This document shows positions 1 to 5,540 of a stretch of DNA of 13,189 nucleotides, one piece after another. The position numbers were made by a program, and so were the translations under genes. Below the pieces are notes generated by a model that had not been told where the DNA came from, made no database searches, and saw only the letters and a list, made by a program, of their open reading frames with translations. The stretch is from an uncultured Candidatus Saccharibacteria bacterium (GTDB lineage Bacteria; Patescibacteriota; Saccharimonadia; Saccharimonadales; Saccharimonadaceae): contig CALHIA010000048.1 in assembly GCA_938030585.1 (NCBI GenBank), positions 1-13,189 on the forward strand. The letters are read 5' to 3'. The first letter of the stretch is position 1, and each line of letters starts with the position of its first letter.

Positions 1-1193
1 AATAATTTACTGAGGAAGCCCGCCGGCTTTTCTTCCACGCGCGTTTCTTGCTCGCGCATATCGTCATTCATCATCAAAGCTAAACCAATCGCCACCGCGA
101 AACGAGGCTTCTTAGTTTCATTATCAATATGAGTCACATCCATTAGCGGCAAACCAATTCGAGTCGCCACTTCCATATGTTCTCTCGCGAAGCGTTCAAT
201 TCCACGCATCTCTGCACCTCCACCGGTCAAGACTACGCCTTCTGGTAATTTCTTTTCGTAGCCCGCAATCGCAATTTCTTTCTTCACATGTTCAAAAATG
301 TCAATCAAGCGATCTTCTACAATGCGATTTACCATCGTCTTCGTAAAGCTAATTGATTCATCACCAAAGCGCATCGTCATTGGCTTATCATTATCAATCA
401 ATTCCGCCGTCACATATTTCATCTTAATTTCTTCGGCTACCTCTGTACTCACCGCTAAACTAATCGCAATATCGTTCGTAATATGATTCGCCCCCACATT
501 AATCACGCCAAAATACTGCAAGAAACCTTCCATAAAAACCGCTACCGACGTCGTCGCGGCGCCCATCTCAACTACTGCTACGCCATTTTCCTTCTGACTC
601 TCGAGTAGCACTGCACGACCCGCCGCTACTGCCGTTGGCACCAATTTCAAAGCGTTAATATTTAGGGTTCCGGCCACCTCTTTCAAATTCATGCAGACTG
701 GCAAAAGTGCCGAAACTACATTCGCCTGCATTTCCAATTTAACCCCACGCATACCGATTGGGTTTCTAATCCCACCCTGACCCGCAATTGCATATTCTAC
801 TGGAATTACATCAAGTAGCGCACGGTTATCTGGTACAATGCCTGATACCGCAAATTCTTTTAAGCGCGCCACGTCCGCCTCGGTAATTTCCGAACCGGTA
901 ATCGAGATACCGCCCTGTGTTGGCGCTGTACCAACATTTGAACCATTAATTGAAAGATAGGCGTCTGCCAAATTCATCCCGATCATTCGGTCGATTTCAA
1001 TAGAAGCTGCCTCGAGCGCATGCACCGCATTGCGTAAATTCGTCACCACACCCTTACTCATGCCCCCATTTTGCGGTGACTCAACCTTACCCACTACGGT
1101 AATCTGACCATTCATCTCACTGAGGACTACTTCGCGAATATTTTGCGTCCCCATATCGATGCCAAAACTAAACTTTGGTACTTGCTCGTTCAT
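1..1193 (-). CDS. ftsA: Cell division protein FtsA (C-terminus cut by window edge)
   Basis: Actin-like ATPase that anchors FtsZ filaments to the inner membrane and helps recruit the divisome. The minus strand is open from ATG at 1193 to base 1, giving 397 visible residues; E. coli FtsA has 420, so only the tail is missing. Actin-fold nucleotide motifs are visible: phosphate-1 loop FGIDMGTQNI (about residues 10-19), phosphate-2 loop VVEMGAATTSVAVF in the middle, and adenosine motif GVVLTGGGAEMRGIERFA near the end. The last visible residues (KPAGFLSKL) look like the start of the usual C-terminal amphipathic membrane helix; this is an inference because the tail lies outside. No Shine-Dalgarno precedes the ATG, and a TATAAT box lies only 8 bases upstream. 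It has its own promoter after the map terminator. ftsZ would be expected just beyond the left edge, which cannot be checked here. Confidence 0.93.
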   Translation of the reverse strand, partial: MNEQVPKFSFGIDMGTQNIREVVLSEMNGQITVVGKVESPQNGGMSKGVVTNLRNAVHALEAASIEIDRMIGMNLADAYLSINGSNVGTAPTQGGISITGSEITEADVARLKEFAVSGIVPDNRALLDVIPVEYAIAGQGGIRNPIGMRGVKLEMQANVVSALLPVCMNLKEVAGTLNINALKLVPTAVAAGRAVLLESQKENGVAVVEMGAATTSVAVFMEGFLQYFGVINVGANHITNDIAISLAVSTEVAEEIKMKYVTAELIDNDKPMTMRFGDESISFTKTMVNRIVEDRLIDIFEHVKKEIAIAGYEKKLPEGVVLTGGGAEMRGIERFAREHMEVATRIGLPLMDVTHIDNETKKPRFAVAIGLALMMNDDMREQETRVEEKPAGFLSKL

Positions 1194-1201
1194 ATATTTT
1201 C

Positions 1202-1230
1202 ATTATAACATAAACATTTTCCAGTCTATA
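1202..1230 (-). promoter_or_regulatory. ftsA promoter, -10 box 8 bases from ATG
   Basis: A perfect TATAAT is read on the minus strand at 1207-1202, followed by 8 bases and then the ftsA ATG. The -35 region is weak: TATAGA at the 17-base spacing, or TAGACT at 15. A start about 7 bases past the -10 box would put transcription initiation at or within two bases of the ATG, giving a leaderless or nearly leaderless mRNA. Confidence 0.7.
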
Positions 1231-1232
1231 AC

Positions 1233-1261
1233 AAAAAATCTGACGACTCGCGCCAGATTTT
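1233..1261 (-). terminator. Rho-independent terminator after map
   Basis: On the minus strand a stem of about 11 bp, including one G-U pair, closes a 5-base loop (CGAGT) and is followed by six Ts. The outer arms are AAAATCTG and CAGATTTT. It lies between the map stop (1310) and the ftsA promoter, so it separates the two transcripts. The plus-strand side also has a T-rich tract, but no plus-strand gene ends here. Confidence 0.75.
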
Positions 1262-1309
1262 CCTTTTTTCTACAATCTACGAAGCCCCCTACTTTGTTGT
1301 TTTATCAAC

Positions 1310-2068
1310 TTATTCTTTTGGGCAGTTTGGCAAAGTCAAAACCTCGTGACCTTCTTCCGTAACCAAAATCGTATGCTCACAGTGACAACCAATCGAACCA
1401 TCCGAAAGCACCACATTCCAGCCACTCTCCGGATCCACATGATTATATGGCTTACCTAGAGACGACATCGGTTCAATACACAGCGTATCACCTGGCTTCA
1501 AGACATACCCCCTGCCACGTTTACCGAAGTTCGGCACTTCTGGTTCCATATGCATTGATTTGCCAATGAAGTGACCGACATAATTTTCAATCACCCCAAG
1601 ATGACCTGCGCGCAGTACTTTTTCTACCGCATAGCCAATATCCCCCAGATGCACCCCTGGCGCCACCGTTTCAATCCCCGCCCAAAGTGCTTTTTCCGTA
1701 GTCTTAATCATCTGCTTCACCGCTGGATTTGCCTTACCTACCACTGTAGTAAATGCAGCATCTGTATGATATCCCTTAAAGCCAATCACTAGGTCGAAAG
1801 AAACCTTATCGCCGTCTTCCAGCGCGTAATTACTGTTTGGCGCACCATGCACCAATTCATTATTCACCGAAATACAAATCGAACCCGGAAATTTTTCTTT
1901 TAATTCATCATAAGAAACCGTCGCTCCTCGTGACACAATCTGTTGCCTCACCCAGGCATCGAGCTCGCGTTTGGTCATCCCCACCTCGACGTACTCGCGC
2001 AAATCTCGCAAAATCTCCCCCAAAATCTTGCCACCTTCGCGCATTGCTTCAATTTTTGCTTTATCCAT
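1310..2068 (-). CDS. map: Type I methionine aminopeptidase
   Basis: Metalloenzyme that removes the initiator Met from nascent proteins after deformylation. At 252 residues it is close to the usual size of type I enzymes (E. coli 264). All five metal ligands can be placed: D92 (VSFDLVI), D103 (HTDAAF), H166 (YVGHFIG), E199 (CIEPM) and E231 (CEHTIL), with substrate-binding H74 in ELVHGAP and H173 in SMHMEPEV. Spacing matches E. coli D97/D108/H171/E204/E235 with a constant small offset. GHFIG replaces the common GHGIG, a mild deviation. The gene follows two adenylate-kinase-like genes, recalling the adk-map pairing of the spc ribosomal operon, but it has its own strong promoter and a terminator. 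The ATG at 2068 has no Shine-Dalgarno and lies 8 bases from the -10 box. Confidence 0.95.
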   Translation of the reverse strand: MDKAKIEAMREGGKILGEILRDLREYVEVGMTKRELDAWVRQQIVSRGATVSYDELKEKFPGSICISVNNELVHGAPNSNYALEDGDKVSFDLVIGFKGYHTDAAFTTVVGKANPAVKQMIKTTEKALWAGIETVAPGVHLGDIGYAVEKVLRAGHLGVIENYVGHFIGKSMHMEPEVPNFGKRGRGYVLKPGDTLCIEPMSSLGKPYNHVDPESGWNVVLSDGSIGCHCEHTILVTEEGHEVLTLPNCPKE

Positions 2069-2076
2069 ATCTTTCT

Positions 2077-2105
2077 ATTATACTACTCTTCCATACCCCT
2101 GTTAA
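2077..2105 (-). promoter_or_regulatory. map promoter (TTAACA-17-TATAAT), leaderless type
   Basis: On the minus strand TTAACA (2105-2100, 5 of 6 to consensus) is followed by a 17-base spacer and a perfect TATAAT (2082-2077). The map ATG comes 8 bases later. This is a near-ideal sigma70-type promoter whose predicted start falls at or next to the start codon. Confidence 0.85.
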
Positions 2106-2108
2106 GAC

Positions 2109-2206
2109 TTCCGTCAACTAGTGCCAAACTTCTAATTTACTTTTAACCTACACCAATAGTTCTGACATTTTTCCGTCTCAACTAGCGCCAAAATTCTCTG
2201 ATTTAC
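2109..2206. repeat. Degenerate tandem duplication at the 3' end of the second adk-like gene
   Basis: Two related copies lie at 2109-2140 and 2171-2206. Both begin TTCCGTC on the plus strand, share CAACTAG followed by GCCAAA, and end ATTTAC. Copies are 62 bases apart at one end and 66 at the other, so indels total 4 bases. The inner copy encodes VNQRILALVE of the kinase; the outer copy encodes the terminal VN and then TAG where the inner copy has CAG (Gln). Confidence 0.7.
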
Positions 2207-2695
2207 TGTTTCCTCGTCACCATTTCCGTCCACTTCGTAAACTTTCAGGCCTTTTTTCTTCATTTTCGCCAAAAACGGCACACTTTTTTCCTGATAATAA
2301 TTGATTTTACGCTGCCAAACCGCCAAATTATCGTCTTCCCGACCCCTTAAATTCAATCTACGGTAAAGTTCTTCTTCATCCACTCGAATATCTACCACAA
2401 ATTCAACCTCTTGAAAAATTCCGGTTTTCTCCAACATATCCACCTGCTCGACACTTCCCGGTTGGCCATCGAATACCACATTTTTCCCAGAGTTAAGCTC
2501 TTTATACATATTCTCTGTCAAAAGCGCCACCAAAAGTTCCTCTGGAATCATCGCTCCCGTCTGCGTATATTCTTCAAAACGTTTTGAATCACGGATTAAT
2601 TGTCCAGCCGAAAGCCAAGTTCGCCCCAGTTCCGCCGCCAACATTCTCCCCTGCGTCGATTTTCCCGCCCCCGCCGGACCGTAAATCATAATCAT
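2132..2695 (-). CDS. Divergent adenylate-kinase-like P-loop kinase
   Basis: Small P-loop NMP-kinase-like protein of 187 residues. The Walker A motif GPAGAGKST is at residues 6-14 and SAGQLIRD (29-36) matches the STGDxLR AMP-site segment. LRGREDD (116-122) followed by WQRKINYY matches the Arg-rich catalytic region. There is no room for a full LID domain or zinc finger. The key AMP-binding DGFPR motif reads DGQPG (76-80), so the Arg equivalent to E. coli R88 is Gly, and substrate use may differ from adenylate kinase. The tail after residue 176 (CQNYWCRLKVN) derives from a local duplication and looks non-native. Its ATG at 2695 follows an AAAGG Shine-Dalgarno at 2705-2709, 16 bases after the previous gene, so the pair is one operon. 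A second ATG at 2689 is less well placed. NMP-kinase family membership is clear; adenylate kinase activity is uncertain. Confidence 0.75.
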   Translation of the reverse strand: MIMIYGPAGAGKSTQGRMLAAELGRTWLSAGQLIRDSKRFEEYTQTGAMIPEELLVALLTENMYKELNSGKNVVFDGQPGSVEQVDMLEKTGIFQEVEFVVDIRVDEEELYRRLNLRGREDDNLAVWQRKINYYQEKSVPFLAKMKKKGLKVYEVDGNGDEETVNQRILALVETEKCQNYWCRLKVN

Positions 2696-2711
2696 TCTTA
2701 TGCGCCTTTCT

Positions 2712-3242
2712 TTATTTCCTTATTACTTCGTTTTTCATCATCGAGAGTGCCCTCTCGTAGACTTCTTCAGGTGTGCCCACTCCATCAAGCACCAAAAATC
2801 CTACTCCGCTTCCGAGTAGTGGTGCGATAATTTTTCCTCTGTTATCTTGGTAAATTTTCCAGCGTTCCTCAAAAATTTCCGGCGAATCCTGCTCGCGACC
2901 TCTTAAAGCTATACGCTTTTGCACCTCGGTTTTTGGTACGTCCACCTCGATCATGTAATCAATTTTTATTCCCCGCGACAATAAAATTTCCACCTGATTC
3001 GCCGTCCTCGGATAACCATCAATAATTGCATTTTCCGCGGTTTCTAATCTTGAAAAAATCAAATTCGACACCATCTGGTCATCAAATAATTGCGCCGTCG
3101 CTAATTTTTCTTGCACCCACGGCTCTTTACTTTCCCTGAGAATCGCTCCACCGGAAATCCATTCCCAGCCTAGCTCCTCCGCTAATCTTTTACCTAAAGT
3201 ACTTTTGCCGCTTCCCGGCCCGCCTAAAAAAATTATATTCAT
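2712..3242 (-). CDS. adk: Adenylate kinase-like protein, short LID-less form
   Basis: Catalyses, by family, ATP + AMP to 2 ADP in the cytoplasm. The N-terminus MNIIFLGGPGSGKST is a classical Adk P-loop with K13 at the E. coli position. The intact AMP motif DGYPRTANQ is at about residues 75-83, with LRGREQD at about 113-119 and ERWKIY following. At 176 residues it is shorter than typical bacterial Adk (about 215), and the LID segment between the two Arg-rich motifs is reduced. SGGAILRE stands where STGDMLRA is usual. Two ATGs are adjacent (3245 and 3242). The second is preferred because it lies 7 bases after the TATACT box and gives the canonical MNIIFLG start; the first would lie only 4 bases from it. 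It is first of a pair with another NMP-kinase-like gene. Another canonical adk elsewhere in the genome cannot be excluded. Confidence 0.82.
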   Translation of the reverse strand: MNIIFLGGPGSGKSTLGKRLAEELGWEWISGGAILRESKEPWVQEKLATAQLFDDQMVSNLIFSRLETAENAIIDGYPRTANQVEILLSRGIKIDYMIEVDVPKTEVQKRIALRGREQDSPEIFEERWKIYQDNRGKIIAPLLGSGVGFLVLDGVGTPEEVYERALSMMKNEVIRK

Positions 3243-3249
3243 CATTTTT

Positions 3250-3255
3250 AGTATA
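3250..3255 (-). promoter_or_regulatory. -10 box for the adk pair
   Basis: TATACT is read on the minus strand (5 of 6 to consensus), 4 bases before the first and 7 before the second of two adjacent ATGs. No good -35 hexamer is seen, because the expected region falls in the rpsU terminator stem and its T tract. It could be a terminator-proximal promoter or a fortuitous match. Confidence 0.5.
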
Positions 3256-3269
3256 ACACCTAGACCGAC

Positions 3270-3296
3270 AAAAAACCCTCATCTGCGAGGGTTTTT
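3270..3296 (-). terminator. Rho-independent terminator after rpsU
   Basis: A perfect 10-bp stem (AAAAACCCTC with GAGGGTTTTT) encloses a 6-base loop, with a run of six Ts following on the minus strand. It begins two bases after the rpsU stop and lies just upstream of the adk -10 box. Confidence 0.9.
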
Positions 3297-3298
3297 AG

Positions 3299-3517
3299 TT
3301 ATTTTAAGCCAAGTTTAATTCGTTCGGTTTTTTCTGCTTTGCGGATTTCACGCAAAATTGCCTTACGACGACGCTCTCTCTTGGAAATAGGCTTAGAGAA
3401 ACGTAATTGTGATTTTGCTAGTGGCATAATTCCACTCTGTAAAACCTTACGATTAAAACGACGAATAATATTCTCGTTAGCCTCACCCTGGTCTTTTCTA
3501 GTTACTTTTATTGACAT
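3299..3517 (-). CDS. rpsU: 30S ribosomal protein S21 (bS21)
   Basis: Small-subunit protein bS21, which sits near the 3' end of 16S rRNA and the anti-Shine-Dalgarno platform. It has 72 residues, is very basic, and shows the family layout: an N-terminal strand (MSIKVTRKDQGE), then IRRFNRKVLQSGIMPLAK, then a long Arg/Lys-rich helix (KPISKRERRRKAILREIRK). It is monocistronic by appearance, with a strong promoter ending 8 bases before its ATG and a terminator 2 bases after its stop. There is no Shine-Dalgarno before its ATG. Identification is secure. Confidence 0.93.
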   Translation of the reverse strand: MSIKVTRKDQGEANENIIRRFNRKVLQSGIMPLAKSQLRFSKPISKRERRRKAILREIRKAEKTERIKLGLK

Positions 3518-3525
3518 ATAGCAGG

Positions 3526-3554
3526 ATTATACCAGAGAGCCGCAGATTTTTCAA
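3526..3554 (-). promoter_or_regulatory. rpsU promoter (TTGAAA-17-TATAAT), leaderless type
   Basis: On the minus strand TTGAAA (3554-3549, 5 of 6) is followed by 17 bases and a perfect TATAAT (3531-3526). The rpsU ATG follows after 8 bases. The -35 box is only 3 bases past the recJ stop, so rpsU can be transcribed independently of recJ. Confidence 0.88.
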
Positions 3555-3557
3555 TAT

Positions 3558-5180
3558 CTAATCACTGCTATCACTTTTTTTAATTTGCAGCAACCGACTT
3601 TCCACGGTTTTTCGTCCTCGCCACTCATTGAGTACTAAATTTATATGCACATCATAAGTGGCATTCTTATCCAAATTAAACCACTCTTCTCGCGCATTAA
3701 ACACCAAAGCCTTGAACAAATTTCCGTCCTTTTCCAGAGTAAACTTCAGATGTTTTTTCTCTGCACCCAGTGTTTCTACGAACTTAATTTTTGTATTCAA
3801 AAGCTCAAAAATTGGCTCCGCATTCCCTTGCCCAAATGGCTGAAGTACTGACATCTCTTCATATAAATCCACATCCAGTTCCGCCAAGTTATCCACCCGA
3901 ATATCTTCCACTACCTCCAGATATTTTTCTTGTTCAGTTAAGTTTAGACTTCGATAATATTGATTCACCGCCTCTTTGAAGCGCATTAAATCTTCTTTTT
4001 TCAGCTTCACCCCACAAGCCGCCGCGTGACCACCCCCACCAATTAAGGTTTCATTTACCGCCTTAATCGCTTCTGCCAAATTAAAATCTCCAAATGACCG
4101 ACCCGAACCCTTATAAATACCCTCTGTTTCCCCCAAAACGAAGGCTGGTCTACGGTATTTTTCCACCAATCTTCCAGCAATAATCCCTAACACTCCTTCA
4201 TGCCAATTGCCAGCTGCCACAATTACTGGCTCGTTATCAACTAAAATCTCTTCCAATGCCGCACGTTGTGCCGTACGTCTCTCCCCGTTTAATCGATTCA
4301 ATTCCTCCGCCAACATTGCCGCCTCGGCTCGCTCCTTCGACATCAAAAGTTTTAATGAAATTTCTGCCGACTCCATACGTCCGCCCGCATTTAGCCTTGG
4401 TCCAATTTGAAAGCCAATGGCCTCTGAATCAATTTTTTGTACATCCGCCGCCCGCATCAATTCTAAGAGCCCCACTCGCTTTGTTTTCTGCAAAATAATC
4501 AATCCATAATAAGCCAGTTCCCGATTAATCTGATTCATCACCATCGAATCACAAATCGTCCCAATCAAAACTAGATCAAGAAACCATTTCTCTTGATTCT
4601 GAGGGATCATTCTCTCTAGAACCAAAGCTTGCATCACCATAAAAGCCACTCCCGCCCCACAAATTTCCCGAAGCTCTTTTCTTTCTAAATCGACTTCTTC
4701 CTCCCCATATCGCTTCGGATTCACCACGGCAAGCGCTCGCTCTGGCACTCCACTCATTAGTTCATGATGGTCAGTCACGATTGTATCAATTTTGTGTTCA
4801 GCTAATTTTTTTATCACTTCCGCGTTATTACTTCCACAATCCACGGTCACTACCAGACCAACTTTGAGCTCCACAGCCCTCTCCAGGCATCTTTCGCTCA
4901 TACCATATCCGTCAATAAAACGATCCGGTAGCATCACTTCCACTCGCTTCACCCCCGCTAGTTTCAGCGCCTCGCACATAATCGTGCTCGCGGTTACTCC
5001 ATCCACATCATAGTCGCCATAAACTAGTACCGTCTCGCCCTGGTTTACTGCCGCTTTAATTCGCGCTACCGCTACCTCAATATCTGGCAACTTCTTTGCG
5101 TGTTCTAAACTATATTTTGGCCGCAAAAATTCTTCCGACACCCCTCTTTTCGCTAGAATTTCCTCAAAAATCTTCGACAT
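3558..5180 (-). CDS. recJ: Single-stranded-DNA-specific exonuclease RecJ
   Basis: 5'-to-3' ssDNA exonuclease of the DHH family, active in recombination and mismatch or base-excision repair. It has 540 residues (E. coli 577). DHH-domain motifs appear in order: motif I YGDYDVDG (54-61), motif II TVDCGS (112-117), motif III VTDHHE (135-140) with the eponymous DHH at 137-139, and motif IV GTICDSM (207-213) supplying D211. IGFQIGPRLNAGGRM (255-269) is the RecJ-specific segment after motif IV. The DHHA1 domain contains SGRSFGDFNLAEA and GGGGHAAACG (381-390). The last roughly 100 residues are expected to form the OB fold, with the LQPFGQGNAEP core. It starts 11 bases after the stop of the winged-helix gene with no clear Shine-Dalgarno, suggesting reinitiation or coupling within one operon. 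Confidence 0.95.
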   Translation of the reverse strand: MSKIFEEILAKRGVSEEFLRPKYSLEHAKKLPDIEVAVARIKAAVNQGETVLVYGDYDVDGVTASTIMCEALKLAGVKRVEVMLPDRFIDGYGMSERCLERAVELKVGLVVTVDCGSNNAEVIKKLAEHKIDTIVTDHHELMSGVPERALAVVNPKRYGEEEVDLERKELREICGAGVAFMVMQALVLERMIPQNQEKWFLDLVLIGTICDSMVMNQINRELAYYGLIILQKTKRVGLLELMRAADVQKIDSEAIGFQIGPRLNAGGRMESAEISLKLLMSKERAEAAMLAEELNRLNGERRTAQRAALEEILVDNEPVIVAAGNWHEGVLGIIAGRLVEKYRRPAFVLGETEGIYKGSGRSFGDFNLAEAIKAVNETLIGGGGHAAACGVKLKKEDLMRFKEAVNQYYRSLNLTEQEKYLEVVEDIRVDNLAELDVDLYEEMSVLQPFGQGNAEPIFELLNTKIKFVETLGAEKKHLKFTLEKDGNLFKALVFNAREEWFNLDKNATYDVHINLVLNEWRGRKTVESRLLQIKKSDSSD

Positions 5181-5191
5181 ACTTCAAAAAA

Positions 5192-5491
5192 TTATTGAAT
5201 TGTCTTCGTTACTTTTTGATTTGGTGACATTTGCTGACTTTTAATCACAATCGTCTGCAATTCTTTCAAGATTGGATATTGTTTATTTGTCTGATAAATA
5301 GTCGTGTTACCCTTTTTCGAAGTCACCAAAAAATTCGCCTTTTCCAGCCTCTTTAGTTCCCTTTGAATATTACCCGCATCCTCGTGAATCAATTTCGCCA
5401 GTCCCCTAACGTGAACCTTAAAGTCCGGATATTTGGCAAAAACTACCAAAATTTTCCGGCGAACCCGAGATGTGATAAAAACATCTAACAT
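5192..5491 (-). CDS. Small winged-helix DNA-binding protein (ArsR-like)
   Basis: A 99-residue protein whose first 80 residues look like a winged helix-turn-helix. SRVRRKILVVFAKYP is helix 1, VHVRGLAKLIHEDAGNIQRELKRLEKANFL is the HTH with recognition helix, and TSKKGNTTIYQTNKQYPILKELQTIV is the beta-wing and final helix. This arrangement resembles ArsR-type and nucleotidyltransferase-linked wHTH proteins; no metal-binding Cys cluster is seen. The tail is Gln/Lys-rich and probably disordered. The ATG at 5491 is preceded by a purine-rich leader with AAGGA and GAGG candidates. It is first in an operon with recJ and divergent from priA. A 21-bp-spaced dyad spanning both promoters is a candidate operator for autoregulation (inference). 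Specific target unknown. Confidence 0.78.
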   Translation of the reverse strand: MLDVFITSRVRRKILVVFAKYPDFKVHVRGLAKLIHEDAGNIQRELKRLEKANFLVTSKKGNTTIYQTNKQYPILKELQTIVIKSQQMSPNQKVTKTIQ

Positions 5492-5510
5492 TTACCTCTT
5501 TCCTTTCTTA

Positions 5511-5539
5511 AAGTATATCATAAATGCTAAAATATACTT
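5511..5539. promoter_or_regulatory. Divergent promoter dyad between the wHTH gene and priA
   Basis: AAGTATAT (5511-5518) and ATATACTT (5532-5539) form an 8-bp perfect inverted repeat separated by 13 bases. Each arm contains TATACT pointing outward. The left one (minus strand, 5517-5512) serves the wHTH gene with a 20-base leader. On the plus strand TAAAAT (5528-5533) sits 7 bases before the priA ATG and is the better-spaced -10; the right-arm TATACT lies only 2 bases from it. -35 boxes are weak both ways. Confidence 0.55.
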
Positions 5540-5540
5540 G

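Noticed and set aside
5433..5540. In-frame upstream ATG extending PriA by 36 residues
   Set aside because: The extension is antisense to the start of the wHTH gene and lies upstream of the priA -10 box, and the extra residues do not resemble PriA, whose typical N-terminus begins at 5541.
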